This document shows, in pieces, positions 12,090 through 21,984 of a stretch of 64,000 nucleotides of DNA (positions are counted from its first letter, which is position 1; each line of letters begins with the position of its first letter). A program made the position numbers and the translations under genes. Below the pieces are notes generated by a model that was not told where the DNA came from, did not search any database, and saw only the letters and a list, made by a program, of their open reading frames with translations. Where the stretch lies: the NCBI RefSeq assembly GCF_029227915.1, contig NC_079889.1, positions 10,354,001-10,418,000 of the forward strand. Direction: 5' to 3'. This DNA comes from Hydractinia symbiolongicarpus. Its lineage: Eukaryota > Cnidaria > Hydrozoa > Anthoathecata > Hydractiniidae.

Positions 12090-12339
12090 TCTTTAATAAT
12101 AGCCGTATTTTGTCTGTTTGTCCGCGATAGGCAAGTCCCGTGGCGGAAACACGAAATGCGATATATAATGGACGGGCGACCCCGTGGATTTTTCCACGGG
12201 TTAACGGCTTCTCTATAATAATAGCCGTCGTCTGTCTGTCTCTGCGCAAGATGGAACCTCAAGTAGCGAGACATACGAAATGCGGTATATACAGGACGAG
12301 CGAACCCGTGGATTTTCCACGGGCCACCGACTAGTTTAC
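12090..12339 (-). repeat. Dimeric CCCGTGG dispersed repeat
   Basis: Two related monomers of about 125 bp lie head to tail. Each has a TAATAATAGCCG start, a GTCTGTCTGT run, a segment like CGAAATGCGGTATATA, a GGACGAGCGAACCCGTGG segment and a palindromic end related to CCCGTGGATTTTTCCACGGG. The outer end is CGACTAGT. The same dimer occurs inverted at 24751-25020. Confidence 0.7.
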
Positions 12340-14856
12340 GGGAAGAACATTGATGTCACACTCCTCCACATGTGACAAACAGATCGTTGCGTAACGGTGA
12401 TAAAGTGCAATACTATCTATTCCATTGCATTCAATCGAACTTGATTTATTAACTCTGTGTAACCTTCGCATATGCGATACGTAGTAAATCACACTAGATA
12501 GTAGGAATACAGTATAGACAATATAGTTCTAATATAACAGAATATACATATTTATTTATGCGAAGACTCTTACTGAAGACGGGTGGGTGGGTCTGCGAAA
12601 CTAACTAAAGATGTGTGATATTTTCCCGTTTATTCTGCCCTCTGATTTTCTTGTCCACGAGACAGAGCAAAGTATACTTTAAGTGTATCTTGACATGCCT
12701 GGTTATATGCCTTCAATAAATTCATATTAACGGAATCTTTACTACTTTATTCTCAACTCTTAAGGACAATCTCATCGTCCGTTACACTGTTTTCAGTCTC
12801 ATTAAATAGATTTACACGATCTTGAAGTTAAGGCTGTTACCTTATCCAGAACCAATAATCTTTCTTACCACCGGAAGATTTGGAATAGTTATGGTGGGAC
12901 AAATTACGCTGGTTTGCAAATGAATTTTCGGCGGGCAGAATACTGACCTAGCTATTTGATTGGCTACTTCTAGTATTCTTTGGTCACGTGATCATTGTCG
13001 GGATTATTTCTTCTATAATGTTTTGAGCGCGAATAGACTCACTCACCTGAACAAACAGAAATTAATCCGCTACCATTAAGGGTCAGATGTTGCCACGCTG
13101 GTTTTATTCTCATTGGTTAATTTTAATTGGGGTTTTGCTCTGAGAAATTATTTAGTATTAATTAGTGAATTTGAATTTCAGGGATTTGCTTTGACACATT
13201 CGTTCGCGTCTTAGAAAGATTAGTTAACTAAGCTAGCTGCTATCTTGGCTTTCAAACATAACGTTTTACTGCGTTAAAACTTGTTTTTTCATATTACAAG
13301 TCGGTTGATTTTAGTTTGACCCTATTAGCTCAGCTACTGGACAAATCCATAGCACTTTAGGGCAAAAACACCACGAGAACATCTATGGTGATATACAGAT
13401 TGCATTTGTTAGCTTCTTTATAAAGCGCTTTAACTTCACGTAGGATAAGCTTTTCTTTTCCTAGTGATTTGGAAATGAAAGGTCCTTCCTAGATTTGAAA
13501 CCAAAACGTTTGTAATGCAATTGTGATTGTGCGATTGTGATGCAAATGCGCCAAACACTCGCTTTTTGCTCATCTCCTGTCATTTCCAGAAACAGTTTTG
13601 CCACGTGAAGACCAGGAATTGGACTTACACTGCCATAGGCCTTACTTAAAGCTTTCAATTTTTGAAATTTTCTAAACTTTCTTAACCATTAAGCGTTACT
13701 ATCAAAATAGTATGAAATATTTAGGTATTTAAGGGGTTGTTCTGGCGCGGTTGATCTGATTGCCTCAATTAGGTGAGATCTCGCTATGTTTCAGAAAACC
13801 TTATAAAAAATGCATGTTTGATATAAGAAGCGAGCCAATTTTATTCATATAAACACACCAGCCCGGGGGTAACCGGGGTGATTTTTCATTTTTGTGCATG
13901 ATAAAATTATTAAGTGAGAAATGGAAGCTATGCTGTTCTTCTTTGTCTTTAATAATTTATGTTTACCTTTGTAGCTTTGCGCTGTTTCCGACGTTAAGTC
14001 AGAGATAAGTCGGGAACGAAGTTTCTTTTCGCATTCTGCACTACAATGTAACCCTAATGTTCGGGTTATGCGCATGCGCATCAGAATAGAAGAAGTGCAG
14101 GTGTCGTATCCTCGGGCAAGCCTCGGTATTTCGTTGTGTGGAAAGCATTGCAAACTTTAACTGTAATTAATAATAATGGTGCAGTTTTCGTTTTTTGCAC
14201 CTCACCGGCGCAAATAATCAAGAAAATGTTGGCGTGAAGAAGAAGAGACGGACAGCGACAACTGTAAAGTGACCAGCTTCACGATTTTCTTTCTTGGAAA
14301 ATACGCACAAAAGATACAATCCACATTTGTCCGTGGATAATGAGAAAGTTTTTAATCCAGCTGCCTTTCACAAATCGGTCGATGTCAGGTATAAAGATCT
14401 GTTATGAATATGAAATATGTTTTATAAAATATGTCATGCGATGTACCAACATAACCAATACCCCTCAATACCAATATACCAAGTTACTCCTTCCTGTTTT
14501 TTCTGTTCTAATTTATTGTTAGGAAGATGTGAAAAGAAATTAACTATACCCGTACCTATTCTTTACGGTTGGCACATAGAGCGCTGGCTAGCCTTCGTGC
14601 CACCACTTAGAGAAATATCACCAACTTACCAATTAACATGCTTTCTCTGTTGACGTCCCACTATTGAACAGCGTATTCCTGAATGATAATTTGAAAATAT
14701 TTTTCGGAAGTGTTGAAATGACTTCCTCTGAAAAACATGTCACAAATAATTATATGAGCATCCCATTGCAAATAAGTATTTATTAAAATTGAGATTTTTT
14801 TATTATATAATCAACAAACAAGAGCAACGAAATCTTTTTCTTATCTGTACTCTCAT
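12340..14856. other. Intergenic stretch without recognised features
   Basis: Only short unsupported open frames. No repeat or gene could be supported by eye. Confidence 0.55.
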
Positions 14857-14897
14857 TTTGTTGTTGTTGTTGTTTTTGTTGTTGTTGTTAATTTTAC

Positions 14898-14932
<35 letters not shown>
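14857..14932. repeat. Interrupted GTT microsatellite
   Basis: Two runs of GTT/TTG triplets, about 8 and 12 units, separated by a short TTAATTTTACTTG interruption. The minus-strand Thr/Asn-rich open frame is an artefact of the repeat. Confidence 0.9.
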
Positions 14933-14933
<1 letters not shown>

Positions 14934-14940
14934 TCACACC

Positions 14941-15350
14941 TGAGCACTTAGCGGGACATGCATGTGTATTTTGGAACACTTGGCGGGACACGTTCATTTG
15001 CCGGGACATTTTTTGTCCCGCTAAATGTCTTAGGCTAAAACAACGTAGTTTAGTCTAATTAACACGTTTTCATAGCTTAGACGATGTCCCGCTATGTAGC
15101 AAATTTCGCTACAACAGACTTTGTAATTTGAAGCACTTAGCGGGACACGAAGTAGGTCGCCCAAAAATCAAAGATGTTGATCAAAATATGTTATATCTGT
15201 TATAAAATGGTTGTCATTGATAAAAGTAAAATTTGGATTGCAGCAACATTAGTTAAAACAGCTTTAAATATTTTACAACAAATCCCGGTATATCGCGCAC
15301 ATATCGGGACATCTTATGCACTTCGTCATGAAAGCACTTAGCGGGACACA
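14941..15350. repeat. Cluster of AGCACTTAGCGGGACA motifs
   Basis: AGCACTTAGCGGGACA recurs at about 14943, 15133 and 15333. Variants lie at 14973 (ACACTTGGCGGGACACG), 15002 (CGGGACA), 15014 and 15083 (inverse TGTCCCGCT) and 15303 (ATCGGGACAT). Spacing is irregular and the sequence between copies is unrelated, so this is not a simple tandem array. CGGGACA at 15002-15008 and TGTCCCG at 15014-15020 form a perfect small hairpin. Confidence 0.7.
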
Positions 15351-17189
15351 AAATTTAATATTTACATTTGAACTAGTAGAAAAATAGCTGCAATATTTCA
15401 CACTGAATTTAATTAGTTCCAAGTAATCTAGGCCTATTGTCACCGTTTTTAACTTAATAAGTATTATTTGTATTTATAATACATGTCACGGCTTGAGCCG
15501 GAACTTTCTTTGAGTGGAGCAACCTAAGTTCTCGAGTATTTAATTTCAACCCTATTTAATCTTGGGGTGTTAAAACATATTATGACTTTAAGAATTTTGG
15601 AAAGAGATTGATAACTTAGGCAAACTTAAAACAATTGTCAAGAAGTATAAAAGATATTATTATTTTTACGCTAACAGCGGCGCTCATGGAATGTGTGAAA
15701 ACTTACCCCCGATGTTTAAAATCTCTTTATTTCATTTTAGTTCTGCCCAGATGTAAAACGTTTTTATTGCCATTTCGCTAGCGATGATAGTATTGCTTTC
15801 CCACTCCTAACAAACTAACGAAATGGGTGACTACGTTATCATCAGGCTTTTTTGCACAATTTTTGTTGTTGTTGTGTTGTTTTTGCTGTTGATATTTTGT
15901 TGCGTCACGTACCTTGCTTAACCCAAGATACTATCTCAAGAACCTATCACGTAATAAACAATCTCTGATAAATGCTGTTATTTCCATATCTATCTTGTTT
16001 CTAATCTGCCAAACACGTTTCTTTAAAGAACGTGTTGATACTACTTCTCGTGGGTGAAATTTAATTACTTCCTTGATGAGTATGAACAACAAACACAAAT
16101 TAACTAATAATCCGAGAGAGGTAGTAACTTCATTTTTTTTCTTGTGTCGTAGTTTTAAGAAGACGTAAAAGAAGTATAAACTAACATAGTGCTAACAGAA
16201 CCGAGTTAACAAAAAAAAAGATTTTGGACAGACAGCAGAAGCAACACTGATGAAGTCAAATTTAATTAAAATTAAAAACGGAGGTAATTGTGTTTTAACT
16301 ATAAAGTTTCGCACAAAAAAACTTCATTACTGGTACCAAAGCAGTGACTAAACCAGTCCATGCTAAATACTTTATCAGTAAAAAGTTTTAGCACACACGA
16401 AAAAAATCGGTTAAAACTTTTAGTTGGTGAAAACATTAATAACATTAATAATTAACAGCACAAGAATGTCCGTGCATACTAGAATATCCGTGCATACTAG
16501 AATGTCCGCTAACTCTCATAGCTTGTTGCGAACATTAACAAGTCGTCTGTACAACCTCAATCCAAGTACCCGAAGTGTTTTTTTTTAAGAGTATGCGTAT
16601 CAAAAAGTCCTGGGGTCAAGGTTCGTTCGCGCAGAGACGTTTTGTTTAATCCTCTGTGTAGGAGTACATTGTTGTACAAAAAAAAAGATTAGTCCTTACA
16701 AAATATCTTTAATTGCCTCTAGGTAACATTATCACACTAAGTAACCGCCATTGTCTTCACGACAAAATAATTACATCATATTGTGTTTATTGTCAAGTGC
16801 GTAATCTGCATATAATAACATTTGCTACCCAGTGTAATTATGAAAATATTTCTCATAAAGTGTAGACGTGGAGAATTGATTGGTTTCGTTGAAGTGGATT
16901 GTATTTTGTACAAGATGAAATTTGGTATATATAGTTCTTGTGTGTTTTTCATGCAGACTGCGTTGTAAATTATTGCCAAAGGACTTACAATTTGCTACGG
17001 GGTTTTAGAATGATGCAGTTTTTAACATGTGTTATTAATTAACGGCTAATATTCAATTTGTGTTAATAGTTTTTAAGATGTGTTAGCTTCTTTGTCCCTC
17101 TTTCTCTCGGCTGAGGCACCCACCCCTACCCCTTTTTCTCCTCGTATTTTTGCCCGTCTACCCCACTGTTTCTCGGCCTGCTTATTAAT
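15351..17189. other. Intergenic stretch, nothing recognised except an 18-bp repeat
   Basis: No exon or element supported apart from the small tandem repeat at 16463-16508 and a short interrupted GTT run near 15858. Confidence 0.55.
16463..16508. repeat. 18-bp tandem repeat, 2.6 copies
   Basis: AGAATGTCCGTGCATACT is followed by a copy with one change and a partial third copy. Confidence 0.85.
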
Positions 17190-18205
17190 TCTCCCTAATC
17201 TCTTATAATAATACGGAGCTTCTGTCTGTCTGGCTGTCTGTCTGTCTGTCTGTCTGATTTTTGCAAAGTGGATTATATTCTTTACTATTTTCTTTGATAA
17301 AGTCTGTAAAACATCGCCCATAAAATTGTTCTGTAATTTACCAAACTTTAACGTTAAAATAATATTAACGTCAAAAAAGGTATATTAAATTAATGAAGCC
17401 ATTACAGTGCGCTTAAAACTTTGAGGCCAAATAACATGAAAACGATTTTCCCCTCGTGGGTAACTAGGGACCACCTGGGACCAATTTTAAGTTTCCCAAA
17501 CATGGATCCCCAAATCTGTTTCGGAATGGACGGGTTAATGACGTCATCAAAAAACCTTTGAACCCCAATATCTCTGCAACTATTTGCCAAAAGTACATGA
17601 TCCTATACATTTTCTTGATCAGCTTTTCAAGATCTATACGATCAAGGTAACTGAACGTAAGGTATATAAATTTCTAAAAAACATGTGATCCCATACATTA
17701 TTTCATCAGCATTTTAACCTCTATATATTACAGGCAACGAATAAATTATATTTTGCCAGTTTTTTTTTTGGATCTGCACTGCTAACGTCAGCAAAAAACC
17801 TAAAAAACAACATATTTTTGCATTGGCCTTTTGCCTAAATGGACTTATCGACTATTCTCTATAATAATTCAGTCTGTGTGTGACTTTGGCAAAGTCGATT
17901 ATATTCTTTACAATTTACTTTGATAAAGTCTATAAAACATCACCTATAAATTTGTTCTGTAAATTACCAAACTTTAATGTTAAAATAATGTTGACGTCAA
18001 AGGAAAGTGTACTCAGATTACTGAAGCAATTTTAAACCCTTAAGCGTTTGTCCTATACATTACTTTGATCAGCGCTTTAAGCTCTACACAATAAAAGCAA
18101 CGTGAAAGCAATTATTTTTTGTGGATGGGTTGCTGACGATATTAAAATTCAAATTTTTTGTTTTTATCCTGCTTCCCACGGGCTTTATCGACTAGTTTAA
18201 TATAT
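17190..18205. repeat. Head-to-tail pair of a second dispersed repeat
   Basis: Two copies begin near 17195 and 17858 with CTCTTATAATAAT or CTCTATAATAAT, then TCTGT(G) words, then a long shared segment including TATATTCTTTAC, TTTGATAAAGTCT, TAAAACATC and ACCAAACTTTAA. Copies end near 17850 (TTATCGACTATT) and 18200 (TTTATCGACTAGTTT). The outer CGACTAGT and the GTCTG run link it to the CCCGTGG family at 12090 and 24751. The longer first copy includes the segment also seen at 2280-2410. Confidence 0.6.
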
Positions 18206-18429
18206 TATTGCCTTTTATGTCGTGTCCATGCACAAAGCTACTTATTGGCATCTTCGTTTCCAGTCACGCTAAGACACTTTTAGTGATATCTGTCTGTAAG
18301 GTTAACCTCGTTTTCAGGTCCTTTTATTCCAAATCATTTTTCTCGTATAGAAGAGAAAAAAGAAGTTATAGAAAGTTCCTAAACACCGTTTGAAGACTCT
18401 GGGTACAAGGATGCATGCGCCATTATTGG

Positions 18430-18540
18430 GGTAGAGTTGTCCCCGGTGGAAGTTATCCAGGGGGGGCAATTATCCAAGAGGGGATTTTATCCTAGGGGAG
18501 AATTTTTAGTGGGGCAATTATCTAGGGGGGGAAGTGAGAC
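18430..18540. repeat. Degenerate GGGG-AATT-ATCC repeat
   Basis: GGGGCAATTATC-type words recur about every 20 bp (TTATCCAGGGGG, CAATTATCCAAGAGGGG, TTTTATCCTAGGGGAG, CAATTATCTAGGGGGG). It looks like an old minisatellite and has no coding signal. Confidence 0.6.
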
Positions 18541-18612
18541 AACCATGAACTCATTTTTCCACAATTCCCCCTCCTCCTTGGTTATTCTGTGCCCTAGATT
18601 TCATATTTGTAT

Positions 18613-18690
18613 ATTATAATACCCGTATACATCTGTCTGTTCGTCACGCAAAATGGTACCTCAAGTAGCGAGAAGCACGCAATGCGGTAT
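18613..18690. repeat. Partial CCCGTGG-family repeat
   Basis: Contains the family core TATTATAATACCCGTATAC, GTCTGTTCGTCACGCAAAA, CTCAAGTAGCGAGA and CGCAATGCGGTATA, but lacks the palindromic end. Confidence 0.6.
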
Positions 18691-18886
18691 AAAATATATA
18701 TTTTTTGGTCATAATATTGACATTAGTGTTGTCTTCAAAATGTTTGAGTAGACGTGCATTTCTTACGCCACCAAAATATGATTCTTCCACTATTATTACT
18801 GTGTCAGTGGCCCTGTTTTAAGTTCATTTTGATTGCTGGCTAAATTTCCCTTTCTTTTAGATTTAACAAAGAAACCAGAATTGGTT

Positions 18887-19285
18887 ATGAGTCAAACCAG
18901 ATTCACTGTTTTACTGACCGTTCTGAGTATTTTCATGGTATTCATGTTGCATCACATAACCATTAATGAAGAAAAGCAACTTGTCATGATTGCCAAACTT
19001 AGTTTAGACATTACAAAAAAAATAAAGAACGAAGAGCCGTCTTTAAAAGAAGCGATCAAAGAAGAACTTTTAGCCGCAGTTCGAAGGAACCTTACTAGTA
19101 TAAAAGCTAACTTATTGGACAACGTAAAAGAAGTATTACGTCATAACGTTGAACATAGCTTAAGAAAAGACTTCCAGAAGTCTTTATTAGAGAAAGTAAA
19201 ACCACGCATTATAGACGAGCTAAAGGTCATACATAAAAATGACATTATAATGTTACTGCGGGAAAAGTTAAAAAAAGTGGACTGA
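18887..19285 (+). CDS. Stem-only paralogue of the glycosyltransferase-like type II membrane proteins
   Basis: 132 residues from the ATG at 18887. I prefer this start to the in-frame upstream one at 18833 because a good acceptor (TTTCTTTTAG, ending 18860) lies between them. Residues 5-23 (RFTVLLTVLSIFMVFMLHH region) are a single membrane anchor with a short N-terminal tail. The rest is highly charged and helical, rich in K/E with periodic L/I, and predicted by eye to be coiled coil, like the stems of the next two genes. It stops at KKVD where those genes continue into the catalytic domain, and no catalytic-domain homology follows the stop. It may be a truncated pseudogene, or a real protein that pairs with the full-length paralogues through its stem. 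Confidence 0.6.
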   Translation: MSQTRFTVLLTVLSIFMVFMLHHITINEEKQLVMIAKLSLDITKKIKNEEPSLKEAIKEELLAAVRRNLTSIKANLLDNVKEVLRHNVEHSLRKDFQKSLLEKVKPRIIDELKVIHKNDIIMLLREKLKKVD

Positions 19286-19329
19286 CCAGCCTGTAGTTTC
19301 AAATATATAAATTATACTTCTGCATTTTT

Positions 19330-19378
19330 TGTTTTTTGTTATTATTATTATTATTGTTGTTGTTGTTGTTGTTTTTAA
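19330..19378. repeat. TTA/TTG microsatellite
   Basis: A short ATT run passes directly into a TTG run between the first and second genes of the cluster. Confidence 0.85.
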
Positions 19379-19664
19379 TACTGAACCCGTAACCTTACCC
19401 TTTTTACTCTCTGTTAAATGTTTTTAGCCTTTATTAAGAAAACCAGAAAAAAACATTAAATAACCTACAGGTTATAGAGTTAGTTTTTTGATCTGCATGG
19501 GCTTAACTTGATAGGCTGATATGAATTGAACTTATTTCCTAGGTCTGTTTTGGCAATCAAAAGCAAAAGGTCCTGTATACAAGGAAAAGTTACCATTTTA
19601 AAATCGGTTCATTTTCTTGTTTATTTTTAGTCATAAAAATAAACAACGAAGGCAGTCAAGGCAA

Positions 19665-19700
19665 ATGACAGCAAAGAATACAGAGATAGAAGAGCAATGA
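19665..19700 (+). promoter_or_regulatory. Upstream ORF overlapping the start codon of the next gene
   Basis: An ATG at 19665 opens an 11-codon frame whose TGA (19698-19700) overlaps the main ATG (19697-19699) as ATGA. It lies downstream of the acceptor at 19630, so it would be in the mature leader. If translated it could modulate the main start by termination-reinitiation. Inference only. Confidence 0.4.
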
Positions 19701-20980
19701 AACTGCAAAAGAATACCATTTTGTTCTTTTGTCTGACGGGTTGCATGATAACGGTGTTATTATTTTTGCTAGCCAGTGAAAAGAGACAAAATGAAATGAT
19801 TAATAAACTCCAAGCAGAGATTCAAGACAAAATCAAACAAAAAACAGCTATGATAAAGGAGACTTTATTTAAGGACTTGCTTACCCAAACTTTAGTTGAG
19901 TTGCAGGAAGAGGTGGAAGAGAAGATAATGGCTTCCTATCAAGAAACTTTAAGAGAAAAAGTGAAAGACAGGCTGGAAAAGGAGATGGTATATATTTTGT
20001 ATCGCGATTTGAAGTGGAAAGTTGCTCGCGACATCAAGAAATTCCTAAAAGACGATATTACTCTTTTTGTGAAGAACAACCCACAGTACGTATTAAAAAG
20101 GAAGCCGCCAAAACCGTACAAATTTTTTAATGAAGGCAAAAGTAAGGACCCGGTTTTTGTGTATCCCCCTGAACCGGACGTTATTTCCTCCGACGTCAAC
20201 AACATTTGTCAAGGAAACAAAATAAAACACCACCAAAATGTTCTTTCGTTTTGTGTTTACGGTAAACGTCAAATTTACTACGACGGCATTGAGGTCGTGA
20301 TGAAGAACGCGCGAAATATCACATTGTACAAAGACTGGCAAATTCGCGTTTACCACGATGAAGCTGTTTCTGACGCGAAAATAAAAGAATTTCTAAAACA
20401 AGACAACAATATCATGTTTTGTGACGCCCGAAAATTGCCTCGCTATGGAAACCTTCAAAACATACTCGGCAAATTCTGGAGAGTCGCTCCGATATCGGAT
20501 CCGTCCGTTGACGTCACTTGTTCACGTGATCTGGATTCGAAAATAATCACGCGGGAGGAGGACGCTGTCAAAGAATGGCTTAGTAGTGGCATGGTTCTCC
20601 ATACCATGCGTGATCATCGACAGCACGAGGTTGGCATGATGGCGGGAATGTGGTGCTGGAACAATCGAATCAATCGAACGCTCGGTAGATTTTATTTCGA
20701 ACGCCTCATCGAAAAGGCGAAAACATACAAACTACGGACCGATCAGCCATTATTGAATAAAGTAATTTGGGACCATATCAGTAAGAATCATTTATATGAT
20801 ATGGTTTTGCAACACGATTCTTATAATTGCAAATTCTACAAAAACAGCAAACCGTTTCCAACAAAACGCGTGAAGGATAATGAGTTTATTGGATGTCCGG
20901 TGCATGAGTGTGATCAGGTGCTAAAGCCATGTCCGGAAATGTGTAGGCCATCATACGGAAAATTTTGGAAGTATTGTTAA
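19697..20980 (+). CDS. Type II membrane glycosyltransferase-like protein
   Basis: 427 residues in one exon. Residues 6-27 are a signal anchor, about 30-130 a charged, probably coiled-coil stem, and about 165-427 a globular lumenal domain. The domain has FCVYGKRQIYYDGIEVV, WQIRVYHDE, FCDARKLPRYG, VTCSRDLDS (276-281, a likely DxD-type metal/nucleotide-sugar site), HTMRDH, GMMAGMWC and DQPLLN, followed by a Cys-rich C-terminus. This order matches eukaryotic proteins usually annotated as glycosyltransferase-like (nucleotide-diphospho-sugar transferase fold). Golgi location and sugar transfer are inferred; donor and acceptor are unknown. An acceptor (TTATTTTTAG, ending 19630) lies 66 nt upstream of the ATG, implying a 5' UTR intron or spliced-leader addition. 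It is the middle of three same-strand paralogues. Confidence 0.7.
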   Translation: MKLQKNTILFFCLTGCMITVLLFLLASEKRQNEMINKLQAEIQDKIKQKTAMIKETLFKDLLTQTLVELQEEVEEKIMASYQETLREKVKDRLEKEMVYILYRDLKWKVARDIKKFLKDDITLFVKNNPQYVLKRKPPKPYKFFNEGKSKDPVFVYPPEPDVISSDVNNICQGNKIKHHQNVLSFCVYGKRQIYYDGIEVVMKNARNITLYKDWQIRVYHDEAVSDAKIKEFLKQDNNIMFCDARKLPRYGNLQNILGKFWRVAPISDPSVDVTCSRDLDSKIITREEDAVKEWLSSGMVLHTMRDHRQHEVGMMAGMWCWNNRINRTLGRFYFERLIEKAKTYKLRTDQPLLNKVIWDHISKNHLYDMVLQHDSYNCKFYKNSKPFPTKRVKDNEFIGCPVHECDQVLKPCPEMCRPSYGKFWKYC

Positions 20981-21984
20981 TGAGATTTGTTGTTAATTTT
21001 ATTTTATGCTGATTTTTCTTTCATATATTTATATATAAATTTACTATTTTGCTAGAACTACTCTGGGTGTGCTTTTTAATGTCGCGCGAGGAAGTTTATT
21101 AGAAAAATGTAGACGCTTTTCATTACGCTAATGGAAGTTAAATTTGCGGCAAAAATTTGGTGGACAGAAAATTTCAATTTAGCAAACTTTGTCGCGAATT
21201 CAATAATTTTGGTGGACTTTTTTATCAAATTGGTCAAATTTGCTAAAATTCTTCCCTCTAAAATTTCGTCTCCTATTAAATGCAAAAATAGAATAAAAGT
21301 TTATTTTTAAAATGCATTTTTTACCTCCATTTGGTGCGCTATAACGTCTGCAATTTCCGATATAGCGAAAAAAACACACGTTCATTATCTTATTTTGTCC
21401 GTACGCGCACGCCCTAACAAAAAAAAAATCCCATGCTTTTTTGCGCTATGGCGAAAAATGCAGTGAATGTAAACAAGCCTTTACGTAGGTTTTGAGTTTT
21501 TTTCTGTTCTGATTTTCGCGTTCCCCTTTTTTCTTATGAAAATGGAAATCTGAAAAAAGTTCTGTTATTTATGTCAACAAACGAAATGGATCTTTTGTTT
21601 TTTTAGTTCTTAAGTCTCTCATATTTTGTGTTAAGATGATGTCTGTTAAAGCGATGTTTCTAGAATTTCACAAAAAGCAGTTCTTTGCCAAATCATTTCA
21701 GGCGCAAGATCTTAATAGATTGACTGCAACTTATCAATCTCGTAACCAATGCAGTTTTATGCGATTCGTTGAAGGGAGGTAGAAGAGTCCTGGAAACGTG
21801 ATTGGACTTTTTGTCCTTTTGTATCTGATTCTGATTTCGGCTGGAAAGGATCATTTGAAAATAATTTCTTTTTCATAAAAAGTTATTTTTTGTTTCTGGA
21901 AAAGATATTAATTGTGTTTTAAAATCCAACTCTCCAATGTTTATCATTATTCCAATTCTGTCTTATAGACGTAAACACTTAAAA
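20981..21984. other. Spacer between the two glycosyltransferase-like genes
   Basis: AT-rich with no supported exon. A splice acceptor, TTCTGTCTTATAG (ending 21968), lies 16 nt before the next ATG. Confidence 0.5.

Noticed and set aside
12000-12334. Several 60-150-residue overlapping frames on both strands
   Set aside because: All fall in the dimeric CCCGTGG repeat; no coding features.
18833-18886. Upstream start for the stem-only protein
   Set aside because: A strong acceptor lies between this start and the next ATG, and the upstream part lacks similarity to the paralogues.
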